This document shows, one piece after another, positions 25,941-34,463 of a stretch of 64,000 bases of DNA. The position numbers were made by a program, and so were the translations under genes. The stretch comes from JAWKUK01 sp041398605 (GTDB taxonomy: Bacteria > Planctomycetota > UBA1135 > GCA-002686595), in the NCBI GenBank assembly GCA_041398605.1, contig JAWKUK010000009.1, positions 186,001-250,000 of the forward strand, written 5' to 3'. The notes beneath the pieces are model-generated. The model saw only the letters and a program-made list of their open reading frames with translations. It was not told the origin of the DNA and did no database searches. Each line of letters begins with the position of its first letter. Positions within the stretch are counted from its first letter, which is position 1.

Positions 25941-27140
25941 TCAGCTGCGGTAGTCCGCGTTGATGCGGACGTAGTCGGCGGAGTAGTCGCAGGTCCAGCA
26001 CTCGGCTTCACCTGTGCCGGCGGCGAGGTCCAGCTCGATGTGCACCTCGTGCTCCTTCAGCATGTGCTCGTGCGCTGCGTTCTCGTTCTGCGGGCAGGGC
26101 ACGCCCTGGCGATAGACCTCGGCGCCGCCGATGCGCAGCGTCGAGCGCTGCGGGTCGAACGGCACGCCCGCGCGCGCCGCAGCGGCGACGATGCGGCCCC
26201 AGTTCGGGTCGCGGCCATGGACCGCGGTCTTGACGAGGGGGCTCGTGCCGATCGTGCGGCCGACGAGCACCGCGGCGTATTCGCTCGGCGCGCCGATCAC
26301 GCGGATCGACAGGAGGCGCGTCGCGCCTTCGCCGTCGGCGGCGATCTTGCGCGCGAGCGCCTGCGCGACCCGCGTCGCCGCGGGCTCGAGCGCCGCGACC
26401 TCGCCGGCGAGCCCCGTGCCCCACAGCACCACCGTGTCGTTGGGCGACGTGTCGCCATCGACGGTCGTGCGCTGGAACGAGCGCGCGTTGACGCGCTGCA
26501 AGAGCCCGCGCGGGTCGGCGCCGAGGGACGCGTCCGTCAACAGGAAGCCGAACATCGTCGCCATGTCCGGGTGGATCATCCCGGAGCCTTTGGCGAAGCC
26601 GACGAGGCGCGCGCCCTCTCCCTCTCCCTCGGCGGCGTCGGCGTCGGCGTCGAGCTGATCGACGACCAGCTTCGGCACGAGGTCGGTCGTCATGATCGCG
26701 CGCGAGAACGGCTCGGCGCCGTCTTCGCTCGCCGCGTCACACAGGTTCGGCAGCGCGGCGACGATGCGGTCCATCGGGAGCAGCGCGCCGATCACGCCGG
26801 TCGAGAAGAACAGGACCTGCTCGGGCTCGCAGCCGACGAGCGAGGCGGTGTAACGCGCGATCGCGCGGTTGTCCTCGAGCCCCTGCGGGCCGGTCGAGCA
26901 GTTCGCGTTGCCCGCATTGACGACGATCGCGCGCACGAGGCCGCCCGACGCCGCGAGGGACTCGCGCGACACGGGGATGTGCGCGCCGAGCAGCAGGCTC
27001 TTGGTGAACACGGCCGCGAGCGGCCGCGGCTCATCGGCGACGAGCAGCGCCAGGTCCAGGCGCTGCTTGTTCTTACGGATGCCTGCGTGAACGGCGGACG
27101 CGCGGAAACCGCGCGGGAGGAGGATCGGGCTGGTGGGCAT
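25941..27140 (-). CDS. argJ: Bifunctional ornithine acetyltransferase / N-acetylglutamate synthase ArgJ
   Basis: A 399-residue ArgJ. It moves the acetyl group from N-acetylornithine to glutamate, closing the cyclic arginine pathway. The start reads PTSPILLPRGFRASAVHAGI. Motifs: VVNAGNANCSTGPQGLEDN, STGVIGALLPMDRI, and KGSGMIHPDMATMFGFLLTD, in which the Ala-Thr bond is the self-cleavage site and the Thr becomes the N-terminal nucleophile of the beta chain. The C-terminal block HGRDPNWGRIVAAAARAG is also intact. Bifunctional or monofunctional activity cannot be decided from sequence. No other arginine genes are beside it; the CPCC gene follows directly. Confidence 0.95.
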   Translation of the reverse strand: MPTSPILLPRGFRASAVHAGIRKNKQRLDLALLVADEPRPLAAVFTKSLLLGAHIPVSRESLAASGGLVRAIVVNAGNANCSTGPQGLEDNRAIARYTASLVGCEPEQVLFFSTGVIGALLPMDRIVAALPNLCDAASEDGAEPFSRAIMTTDLVPKLVVDQLDADADAAEGEGEGARLVGFAKGSGMIHPDMATMFGFLLTDASLGADPRGLLQRVNARSFQRTTVDGDTSPNDTVVLWGTGLAGEVAALEPAATRVAQALARKIAADGEGATRLLSIRVIGAPSEYAAVLVGRTIGTSPLVKTAVHGRDPNWGRIVAAAARAGVPFDPQRSTLRIGGAEVYRQGVPCPQNENAAHEHMLKEHEVHIELDLAAGTGEAECWTCDYSADYVRINADYRS

Positions 27141-27212
27141 GGTGCGAAGGCCCGAATCATGCGCGGCCTGGCCGCGAGATGCCACCGTTCGGCCCCCCCT
27201 CCCCGGTGGCTT

Positions 27213-28151
27213 TCAGCGGTCGCGCGGCGCCCCGCCGCGCGCTTCGAGCTCCTTGATGCGGGCGCGCAGCGCCTCTAGCTGCGCCTCGAGCGCCTTGCGC
27301 TCCAGGTCGAGGGCGGCGCCCCGCGCCTTGTCCGCCGTGACCTCGACCTCGCGCGCCTTGTCACCGCCGGCGAGCTCGTCACGTCCCTCAGCCTCGTCAG
27401 CGACATAGCCGAGCCCGCGCAGGCGCGAGCGCGTGGTGTCTTCGAGGACGACGGCAGGCTCCTCAGGCGCCGGGACCTGTGCGGCGAGCGCGGGCACCGC
27501 TCCCTGACCGAGCTCGCGCTGCACATAGAAGCGCCCGAGCTGGATGCAGCAACGCGACGCGAGCGGGTTCCCGAGCTGCTGGTGCGCGCCGGACGCGCCG
27601 AACACGAGCTCGATCATGCGGTCCATCACCGACCCGGCCTGCGCGTTTCCGCCGGCCGGCATCGGCGGCAGCGGCTCTTTGCTGCCGCTCGCTTGGATAC
27701 GGCCGACCTCCGCGAACCAGGCGAGCGTCGCGGCGTTGGACTCCCAGCCGGCTCGGGCATAACCCTCGGCAGCGAGCGCCAGCAGCTTCGCGCGCACGGC
27801 CTTGTCCTGGACATCGGCCGCGAGCAGCTTCTTCGCGCGCAGCTCGATCTGCGCGCCCTCCGCGGAGGCGCGCAGCTCGCCCATCACGTCGCGCAGCCGC
27901 GCGGACTCGCCGACGTAGCCGCGCCGGTCGAGGACCTCGGAGGCCGCCGCCAGCGCCTCCATGTCACGCTCGATCGACTGGCCCTGATCGGGGCGGCGCG
28001 GGTCGCGCTCCTGCCCCCGACCGGGGTCGACGGCCTTGATGGGCGGGCGAGGCTTCTGGACCTCGCGCACGTCCTGGGCCGAGGTGGCGAAGGCCAGGGT
28101 GGAGAGGGCCAGGGCGCCGAGGGCGCCACGCTTGAGACGGGGGGTCAGCAT
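27213..28151 (-). CDS. Exported protein with C-terminal coiled coil, function unknown
   Basis: A 312-residue protein. The ATG at 28151 gives a signal peptide (MLTPRLKRGALGALALSTLA, cut near FATSAQD). Next is a Pro/Arg/Asp-rich linker (residues about 30-60) and then a helical region rich in Ala, Leu, Glu and Arg. Residues 265-305 have clear heptads (ALDLERKALEAQLEALRARI) and form a coiled coil. A Cys pair (SRCCIQLGRFYVQ) lies in the middle. No enzyme motif is seen. It could be a periplasmic scaffold or a cell-envelope linker. It lies between argJ and a second PLP decarboxylase in the same direction, but gaps of 73-80 bases leave operon membership open. Confidence 0.7.
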   Translation of the reverse strand: MLTPRLKRGALGALALSTLAFATSAQDVREVQKPRPPIKAVDPGRGQERDPRRPDQGQSIERDMEALAAASEVLDRRGYVGESARLRDVMGELRASAEGAQIELRAKKLLAADVQDKAVRAKLLALAAEGYARAGWESNAATLAWFAEVGRIQASGSKEPLPPMPAGGNAQAGSVMDRMIELVFGASGAHQQLGNPLASRCCIQLGRFYVQRELGQGAVPALAAQVPAPEEPAVVLEDTTRSRLRGLGYVADEAEGRDELAGGDKAREVEVTADKARGAALDLERKALEAQLEALRARIKELEARGGAPRDR

Positions 28152-28230
28152 GGGTTTCGCAGGTGGTTCAAGGCGAGTGGGCGTCCGGAGACCCCAGGGA
28201 TACGCGGGGGCAACGTCGCCGAGCGCGCGC

Positions 28231-29688
28231 TCAATGTATGGGGTCCGTAAAAGCCGCTTGGGCAAGGAGCCCTGCCAGGACCTGCCCGGCGAGCTGTACG
28301 TCCTCGGGCCGCGTGCGGTGGTTCACGAAGGCCGCGCGCAGCGCCACCCGCCCGGCGTAGCGCGTGGAGCCCAGGAACACGCGCCCGTCCTCGAGCACGG
28401 CGCGGGCGAGGCGCTCGTTGAGGGCGTCGAGGTCGCGCTTGCGCGCGCCGACGGGGTGCGCGCGGAAGCAGACGATGTTCAACGGCACGGGCGCGAGCCG
28501 CTCGAGGTCCGGCGCCGCGTCGATGAGCGCCGCGAGCTCCTGCGCGCGGTCGAGGGAGCCCTCGACGAGCGCGCGCAGCCCCGCGCGGCCGGACGCACGC
28601 AGCGTCGCCCACACTGCGAGCCCGCGCGCGCGGCGGCTGCTCTCGAGCGCGATGTTCGACAGCACCGCGCCGTGCGCCGTGCCGGGGCCGGCGTCGCTGC
28701 CCTCGCGCGGCAGGTAGTCCGCGACGAGCTTGTTCGCGCGCACGAGCAGGCGCTTGTCCTGCACGAAGGCCACGCCGCAGTCGTAGGGCACGTTGAGCCA
28801 CTTGTGGCAGTCGCTGGCGATCGACTGCGCGCGCTCGGCGCCGCGCGCGAGCGCCGCGGTGCGCGGCGACACCCGCGCAAAGAGCCCGAACGCGCCGTCG
28901 ACGTGCAGCCACGCGCCGTAGCGCTCGGCGAGGTCCGCCATGGCGTCGAGCGGGTCGAACGCGCCGGTGTTCACGTCGCCCGCGTTCGCGACGATGACCG
29001 CTGGCGCGCCATCGAGCGCGACGAGCGCGGCCTCCAACGCCGCGAGGTCCGCGCGGCCCGTCGGGTCCGCCGCGAACCGCTGCGCCGCGCGGCGCCCGAG
29101 GCCGAGCTGCGCGAGGGCCTTCACGGCGCTGGCGTGCAGGAGCCCGCTCGACAGCACCGGCATCCGCGGCAAGCCGCTGAGCCCCTCTTCGGAGACGTCG
29201 CGCCCGTGGCGCTCGCCCCACCACTGCCGCGCAGCGAGGAGCCCGATCAAGTTCGCGCCGTGCCCGCCGGTCGTCAAGACGCCTGCGCCGGCGGGCAGCT
29301 CGAAGGCCTCGCGCAGCCACGCGACCGCGACCTCCTCGAGCCGCACCGCGAGCGGCGAGGTCAACGACGACGCGGCGATCTGGTCCCACAGCGTCGCGAG
29401 CCAGTCCGCGCCCAGCGCCGCATCGGTCGAGCCGCCGACGACGAGGTGGAAGAAGCGCGGCCCGCCGCTGGCGACGAGCGCCGGCGCGGCGCCGGCGATC
29501 AGCTCGTCGAGGGCCGCCGGCGCGCCGACGCCGTCGCTCGGCAGCGCGCCCCCGAACGCCCGCGCCGCGGCGGCGGGGTCGGCCGCGCGCACGGGGCGCG
29601 TGTCGAGGCCGCCCAGGAAGCGGCGCGCTTCCTCGCCGAGGCGCGTGAGGATGGGCGCGAGCGTGTGCGCAGGGTCTTCGAGCGGCAT
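28231..29688 (-). CDS. Group II PLP-dependent decarboxylase / aminotransferase-like protein
   Basis: A 485-residue PLP enzyme from the aromatic-L-amino-acid/glutamate decarboxylase superfamily. Motifs: GGPRFFHLVVGGSTDAALGA, VLTTGGHGANLIGLLAARQ (cofactor phosphate), NAGDVNTGAFDPLDAMADLA, WLHVDGAFGLFARVSP and the cofactor lysine in SDCHKWLNVPYDCG. The region after the lysine (DAGPGTAHGAVLSNIALESS) and ALRAAFVNHRTRPEDV also follow the family. The start at 29688 (MPLEDPAHTLAPIL) was chosen over ATGs upstream in a low-complexity stretch. It shares only general motifs with the enzyme at 24169-25626, so the two are old paralogues and not a recent duplication. Confidence 0.87.
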   Translation of the reverse strand: MPLEDPAHTLAPILTRLGEEARRFLGGLDTRPVRAADPAAAARAFGGALPSDGVGAPAALDELIAGAAPALVASGGPRFFHLVVGGSTDAALGADWLATLWDQIAASSLTSPLAVRLEEVAVAWLREAFELPAGAGVLTTGGHGANLIGLLAARQWWGERHGRDVSEEGLSGLPRMPVLSSGLLHASAVKALAQLGLGRRAAQRFAADPTGRADLAALEAALVALDGAPAVIVANAGDVNTGAFDPLDAMADLAERYGAWLHVDGAFGLFARVSPRTAALARGAERAQSIASDCHKWLNVPYDCGVAFVQDKRLLVRANKLVADYLPREGSDAGPGTAHGAVLSNIALESSRRARGLAVWATLRASGRAGLRALVEGSLDRAQELAALIDAAPDLERLAPVPLNIVCFRAHPVGARKRDLDALNERLARAVLEDGRVFLGSTRYAGRVALRAAFVNHRTRPEDVQLAGQVLAGLLAQAAFTDPIH

Positions 29689-29803
29689 GGCGCACAGCAT
29701 CCGCGGCCAGAGGCGCAGGCGCAACGCGGCAATGCCAGGCGTCGCCGTGGCGCGCGCGTTGGCGCCTCGAGGGGAGCGCGCCGCGCCGCGCGCCAGCGGC
29801 GCC

Positions 29804-30631
29804 TCAACGCAGCGCGTCTTCGAGCGCCGTCGCCGCGTCCGTGCGCGCGTCGCGCACCTTCACGATCACGGCGCACGCGAGCGCGAGCCCGAGGCGCTCG
29901 GCGGCGGCGCCGCGCGCGGGCCGCGTGCCCGGCACGACGACGGCGCCCGCGGGCACCTCGCCGCGCCACTCCCGGTCGTGGACGAGGTCGTAGATGACCG
30001 TCGAGCCCGTGAGGATCACGCCCGGCGCGAGCACGGCGCGCTCGCGCACGCACACGCCCTCGAACACGCCCGCCAACGCGCCGACGAAGGCGTCGTCCTC
30101 GATGACAACAGGCCGCGCGCCCGCGGGCTCCAGCACGCCGCCGATCTGCGCGCCGGCGGAGAGGTGCACGCGCGCGCCGATCTGCGCACACGAGCCGACC
30201 AGCGCGTGGCTATCGACCATCGTGCCCGCGGCGACGTAGGCGCCGACGTTGATGTACGCCGGCGGCATGATGACGACAGACGGCGCGACGAAGGCGCCGC
30301 GGCGCACCGACGTGCCGCCGGGGACGACGCGCACGCGATCGTCAGCGTGGAACGCGCGCACCGGGTAAGCGGTCTTGTCGTGAAAAGGCGCGGGGGTCGC
30401 CTCGATGCGCTCGATCGACGTGCGCCGGAAGCCCAGCAAGATCGCCTCCTTCACCCACGCGTTCGCGCGCCAGACGCCGTCGTCGCCGCGGGCAGCCGCG
30501 CGGATCGAGCCGTCCTCGAGCCCGCGCAAGAGCGCGGCATGTGCGCCCTCCCAGGCAGGGTCCGCGAGCTGCTGATCCGTGGGCCGCGCGTAGAACCGGT
30601 GCAGCGCGTCGTGGGTCCAAGTCACCGTCAT
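29804..30631 (-). CDS. dapD: Tetrahydrodipicolinate N-succinyltransferase DapD
   Basis: A 275-residue enzyme of the succinylase branch of lysine/diaminopimelate synthesis: it transfers succinyl from succinyl-CoA to tetrahydrodipicolinate. Residues 1-90 form the N-terminal helical domain (WVKEAILLGFRRTSIERI). Then come the left-handed parallel beta-helix hexapeptides: VVPGGTSVRRGAFVAPSVVI, MPPAYINVGAYVAAGTMVDS, ALVGSCAQIGARVHLSAGAQ, and GGVLEPAGARPVVIEDDAFV, all as in DapD. Its ATG lies in the dapA stop codon (ATGA at 30628-30631). It is the last gene of a four-gene coupled operon. The succinylase route implies a need for dapC/argD and dapE elsewhere. Confidence 0.95.
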   Translation of the reverse strand: MTVTWTHDALHRFYARPTDQQLADPAWEGAHAALLRGLEDGSIRAAARGDDGVWRANAWVKEAILLGFRRTSIERIEATPAPFHDKTAYPVRAFHADDRVRVVPGGTSVRRGAFVAPSVVIMPPAYINVGAYVAAGTMVDSHALVGSCAQIGARVHLSAGAQIGGVLEPAGARPVVIEDDAFVGALAGVFEGVCVRERAVLAPGVILTGSTVIYDLVHDREWRGEVPAGAVVVPGTRPARGAAAERLGLALACAVIVKVRDARTDAATALEDALR

Positions 30632-31515
30632 CCGATCAGCTCCAATGCGCGCGAGACGCGCTCGCGAGTCTCGCGCTCCGGCGTCGTCAAAGGCAAGCGC
30701 AGGTGGTCTCCGCCGAGGCCCAGGTGCGCCAGGCCCGCCTTCAGCGGGATAGGGTTCGACTCGCAGAAGAGCGCGCGGAACAGCGGGTTCAAGCGCTGGT
30801 GCAGCGCGCGCGCCTCATGGAAGCGCCCCTCGCGCGCGAGCGTCACCAGCTCGTTCATCGGTCCTGGCACGAGGTTCGCCGCGACGGACACGAGGCCGTT
30901 CCCACCCAACGCGATCGTCGGCAGCGCCAAGTTGTCGTCGCCGGCCAGCAGCGTCTTGCCGCGCGGCAGCGCGCCCGCGATGTCGCCGATCTGCGCGAGG
31001 TTGCCCGACGACTCCTTCACCGCGACGACCTGCGGCAGCGCCCACAACGTCGCTAGCAGCGCGGGCGTGATGTTCGTCCCCGTCCGGCTCGGGACGTTGT
31101 AGGCGATCAATGGGAAGTCAGGCGCGGCCTCGGCGATCGCCGCGAAGTGCAGCGCGACGCCGTGCGGCATGGGCTTGTTGTAGTAGGGCGCGACGACCAG
31201 CGCGCCGTGCGCGCCGAGCTCGCGCGCGCGTCGCGTCAGCGCCGCAGCGCGGCGCGTGTCGTTCGACCCGGTACCGACGAGGACGAGCGCGCCGCCGGCC
31301 TCCGCGAGGGACGCCTCGATGAGCGCGTCACGCTCGGCGTCGTCGAGCGTCGCGGCCTCGCCCGTCGAGCCGAGCGCGATGACCGCCTGCGCGCCGCCGG
31401 ACACGATATGGCGCACGAGGCCCCGGAACGCCGTGAGGTCCAACGCGCCGTTGGGCTGGAACGGCGTCGCGAGCGCGACACACAGCCCCGCGACGTCGAT
31501 GTCCGCCGCGCTCAT
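30628..31515 (-). CDS. dapA: 4-hydroxy-tetrahydrodipicolinate synthase DapA
   Basis: A 295-residue TIM-barrel enzyme that condenses pyruvate with aspartate semialdehyde. Motifs: VALATPFQPNGALDLTAF, ALGSTGEAATLDDAERD, VVAPYYNKPMPHGVALHF, AYNVPSRTGTNI and VVAVKESSGN with the Schiff-base lysine. Length is exactly that of the family. The ATG at 31515 overlaps the dapB stop and the gene's own stop overlaps the dapD start (ATGA in both), so translation is coupled through the operon. The frame extends 100 codons upstream in the antisense of dapB, which I discount. Confidence 0.96.
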   Translation of the reverse strand: MSAADIDVAGLCVALATPFQPNGALDLTAFRGLVRHIVSGGAQAVIALGSTGEAATLDDAERDALIEASLAEAGGALVLVGTGSNDTRRAAALTRRARELGAHGALVVAPYYNKPMPHGVALHFAAIAEAAPDFPLIAYNVPSRTGTNITPALLATLWALPQVVAVKESSGNLAQIGDIAGALPRGKTLLAGDDNLALPTIALGGNGLVSVAANLVPGPMNELVTLAREGRFHEARALHQRLNPLFRALFCESNPIPLKAGLAHLGLGGDHLRLPLTTPERETRERVSRALELIG

Positions 31516-32291
31516 CGCGCACCCCCAGCGTATCCTGCGCCAGCGAGGCCGACGAACAAGGGATCGAGGACGTCGGCGGAGACCGCGTCGAACGGGAAGA
31601 CGCCGCGCCTCCCCCGCACCCAGCGCGCGGCGGTGAGGGCGCCCGCGGCGTAGGCCGCGCCGCTGCGCGCCTCGTGCTGCACGTGCAGGACCTCCTCCGG
31701 CGCGTCGACCCCGATGGTGTGGCTCGAGTAGGTCGTGCCGGCGCGGATCACCGCGACGGACAGCTCGTCGGGCGCGACCGGGCCGCCGATCGTCCAGCGC
31801 GCCTTGCGCGGGCACGCCTCGAGCAGCGTGTCGGCCAGGAGCCGCGCGGTGCCGGACGGCGCGTCAGCCTTGCGCGCGTGGTGTTGCTCGACGAGGTACG
31901 GGTCGCGCGCCGCGTCGAGCGCCGCGAAGCGGCCCAGCACCGTCGCGAGGCGCCGCATCAATGCGACCGAGAGCGAGAAGTTCGGCGCGACGACGACGCC
32001 GATGCGCGCGCCGACGCGGGCCTCCAGGTCGTCGATCGCCCAGCCCGTGCTGCCGATCACGAGCGGCGTGCCGGACTCGAGCGCCCATGCGAGCCGCGCC
32101 TCGACCGCCGCGCCCGATGAGGCCTCGATCGCGACGTCAACTGGGACGTCCGGCGGCGTGTTGCGCGCGACTTGCCAGGCGAGCGTGTCGCCGGCGGCGG
32201 CGGCGATCGCGCTGCCCAGGCGCCCCGCGCCGAAGAGGCCGACGCGGAGCGCTGCCGTCGTAGGCCGCGCGCTTCGAGCTTCTGCGCTCAT
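31512..32291 (-). CDS. dapB: 4-hydroxy-tetrahydrodipicolinate reductase DapB
   Basis: A 259-residue NAD(P)H-dependent reductase, second step of the committed pathway. The nucleotide-binding motif is RVGLFGAGRLGSAIA (about residues 16-30); the central block is GTPLVIGSTGWAID and APNFSLSVALM; the catalytic/substrate block is VEQHHARKADAPSGTARLLAD, which has the His-His and the K-x-D-x-P-S-G-T-A signature of DapB. The Rossmann motif is GAGRLG where many DapB have GAxGRMG, so a shorter loop is present. The ATG at 32291 overlaps the lysC stop. The N-terminal 15 residues are a poorly conserved Ala/Arg extension. Confidence 0.95.
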   Translation of the reverse strand: MSAEARSARPTTAALRVGLFGAGRLGSAIAAAAGDTLAWQVARNTPPDVPVDVAIEASSGAAVEARLAWALESGTPLVIGSTGWAIDDLEARVGARIGVVVAPNFSLSVALMRRLATVLGRFAALDAARDPYLVEQHHARKADAPSGTARLLADTLLEACPRKARWTIGGPVAPDELSVAVIRAGTTYSSHTIGVDAPEEVLHVQHEARSGAAYAAGALTAARWVRGRRGVFPFDAVSADVLDPLFVGLAGAGYAGGAR

Positions 32292-33706
32292 GCTTCCACC
32301 TCGGGGTCGTGCGATGACGCGGGCTCGTGGGCCTCGAAGAACGCGCGGTGGAGCCGGCGCAGGGCCTCGTGCGAGTGTGCGGCCGGGACGACGATGGAGA
32401 GGTTGATCTCGTTGCCGCCCATGGAGATCAGCTCCGGGGCGATGTCGCCGAGCGCGGCGAACACGCGCCCGACCAGGCCAGGGGTGTCCTTCATGCGCGC
32501 GCCGACGATCGCGACGATGGCGCGCTCCTGCGCGATGGCCACGGTGGCGAAGCGAGAGAGCTCGGCCGCAAGGGCTTGGAGTGGAGCGTCGGGCTCGACG
32601 GTGCACGAGACGCTCACCTCTGCGGTCGCGATCAGGTCGACGCTGACGCCGAGGCGCCCGAAGACCTCGAAGACGCGCGCCAGATAGCCGCTCTGGTTGA
32701 ACATGCGCGTCGAGGTCAGCGTCAGCACCGAGATCGGCCCGCGGGACGCCAACGCCGTCACGGGGCGCCGCGTCACTGGCGCGGCGCTCGAGAGGTCGTT
32801 CGGGCGCCTCGCCCGGATCCATGTGAAGCGCCCAGCGGGGCGCATCGTGTGGCGCACGGAGACGGGCACGCCCGCATCGACCGCGGGTTGGATCGTCGCT
32901 GGGTGCAGGACCTTGGCGCCGAACGCGGCGAGCTCGGCGGCTTCGTCGAACGAGAGCTCGGCGATGGGGCGCGCGGCGGGGATGACACGCGGGTCGGCGG
33001 TGAGGACACCCTCGACGTCCGTCCAGATCTGCACCTCATCGGCGCCGAGGCCGGCGCCGAACAGCGACGCGGAGTAGTCGCTGCCGCCGCGCCCGAGCGT
33101 TGTCGGAAAGCCCAGCACGGTGCCGCCGATGTAGCCTTGCGTGACGACGCAGCGGCCGGGCGCGAGGCGCGGCGCGAGGCGCTCGTGCGCGAGCGCGCGG
33201 ATCGCGGCCACGTCTGGCTGCGCGCCGCCGAAGGATGCATCCGTGCGAATGACGGTGCGCGCATCGAACAGCTCGCAGTCGACGTCGCGTTCCCGCACGT
33301 AGTGCGCGAAGACGAGCGTCGAGAGGCGCTCGCCGTGGCCTGCGATGGCGTCGAGGGAGCGCGGCGAGAGCTCGCGCAACAGCGCGACGCCGCGCAGCAG
33401 GAGCTCCAGCTCTGCGCGCAGCTCGTCCAGCGCTGCCAGCAGCGGCAGCGGCGTGCCCTCCGGGAAGAGCGCCTCGATCGCGTCGCGGTGGCGAGCGTGG
33501 ATCGCGGCCGCTTCGGCGAGGGCGATGTCGGCGTCGCCGCGTTCGGCTGCGCGCGCAGCGCGGAAGAGCGCGTCGGTCGTCTTGCCCATGGCGGACAGGA
33601 CGACGAGGGGCGCGCGCTCGAGCGCGGCGGCGACGAGCTCGAAGGCGTGTCGCAGGCAGGCTGCGTCCGCGAGGGACGAGCCGCCGAGTTTCATGACGAG
33701 GACCAT
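32288..33706 (-). CDS. lysC: Aspartate kinase LysC
   Basis: A 472-residue aspartokinase that phosphorylates aspartate, the entry step for lysine, threonine, methionine and diaminopimelate. The N-terminus VMKLGGSSLADAACLRHAF has the K-x-G-G-S-S nucleotide motif; VTQGYIGGTVLGFPTTLGRG and GGSDYSASLFGAGLGADEVQ carry the substrate-binding residues; WTDVEGVLTADPRVIP is the ATP-binding segment. Residues 320-460 contain two ACT domains (SVLTLTSTRMFNQSGYLARV and AIVAIVGARMKDTPGLVGRV), so feedback control by lysine (perhaps with threonine) is expected. It is the first gene of lysC-dapB-dapA-dapD, all joined by ATGA overlaps. A second ATG four codons in (33694) is an equal start. Confidence 0.95.
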   Translation of the reverse strand: MVLVMKLGGSSLADAACLRHAFELVAAALERAPLVVLSAMGKTTDALFRAARAAERGDADIALAEAAAIHARHRDAIEALFPEGTPLPLLAALDELRAELELLLRGVALLRELSPRSLDAIAGHGERLSTLVFAHYVRERDVDCELFDARTVIRTDASFGGAQPDVAAIRALAHERLAPRLAPGRCVVTQGYIGGTVLGFPTTLGRGGSDYSASLFGAGLGADEVQIWTDVEGVLTADPRVIPAARPIAELSFDEAAELAAFGAKVLHPATIQPAVDAGVPVSVRHTMRPAGRFTWIRARRPNDLSSAAPVTRRPVTALASRGPISVLTLTSTRMFNQSGYLARVFEVFGRLGVSVDLIATAEVSVSCTVEPDAPLQALAAELSRFATVAIAQERAIVAIVGARMKDTPGLVGRVFAALGDIAPELISMGGNEINLSIVVPAAHSHEALRRLHRAFFEAHEPASSHDPEVEA

Positions 33707-34178
33707 GGGAGGTGTGGCGCGGCTCCGGAGACCGAGAAACGGACCGCCTCGCTCGACCGATCGAGCGCGGCGCCACCACCTCTCTGGCGCATCGTGGCGG
33801 GGTTCACCGCCACGACAGCCGTCCGGATGTTCTCGCGGACGTCCAGGGGCGCGCGCGCTCGCTCACGCGCCCCTTCGGCGACCCGTGCCTTTGACCGCGG
33901 ACTCGAACGACGCCGAGCGGCGCCTCGTCCGCGGCGACTCATCACGCGCCGCACCTCCAGTGCGCCAGCGAGTCTAGCTACCCCCGCCGCGCCCTGTCCA
34001 CCCCACGGATCACCGGTCGCGCTGACCTTGCCCGGCCAGATTGGACACGCCTGCCGGCGCGATCAGCGCCAGGGTGTTCGACATGGCACAAGCGCCCCAG
34101 AGCCAGACGCGGACGAGGCCTTCGTGCCCCCTGCAGGGAAGTGCACCAGTCGGTAGATCCCGCGCGGGACACGTACTC
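33707..34178. other. Gene-free stretch upstream of the lysine operon
   Basis: About 470 bases between the lysC start and a small leftward gene. It should hold the promoter of the lysine operon. I looked for a lysine-riboswitch-like fold and leader peptide and can support neither. Short open frames on both strands have Arg/Ala/Pro composition typical of non-coding GC-rich DNA. A leftward frame near 34060-34160 (ending in YRLVHFPAGGTKAS) looks somewhat protein-like but has no recognisable family. Confidence 0.4.
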
Positions 34179-34370
34179 CTACTCCGCTTCCGTCAGCAAA
34201 CGGACCTCGTACCCCGCCGGGAGGCTGCCCGCCTGCTGCGCTGTCAGAGCCTCGCGTCGAGCGGCGGACTCGGCTTTGGTGATCTGCGCTTCGATCCGTG
34301 ATCCCAGCGGAGCGAGGGCCAGCAGGGCGAGGAGCGAGCTGAAGGCCCGAGGACGAAGGGTTCTGACCAC
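34179..34370 (-). CDS. Small exported protein, function unknown
   Basis: A 63-residue protein. The GTG at 34370 has a GGAGA ribosome site six bases ahead and opens a plausible signal peptide: a basic start (VRTLRPRAF) then SSLLALLALAPLG and a cut near RIEAQ. The mature part is only about 35 residues (ITKAESAARREALTAQQAGS and a short acidic end). No family is recognised. It lies 93 bases downstream of the DinB-like gene in the same direction and may belong to the same transcript. A spurious frame cannot be ruled out, but signal peptide and ribosome site together favour a real gene. Confidence 0.45.
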   Translation of the reverse strand: MVRTLRPRAFSSLLALLALAPLGSRIEAQITKAESAARREALTAQQAGSLPAGYEVRLLTEAE

Positions 34371-34463
34371 GAGTTCTCTCCAGAGGTGATTCGACCCGGC
34401 CGCGACTCGGCCGGGGGCTGGAGGAAGATCCACCCCGATCCGACCGCCGGCAACGCCGAGGTT

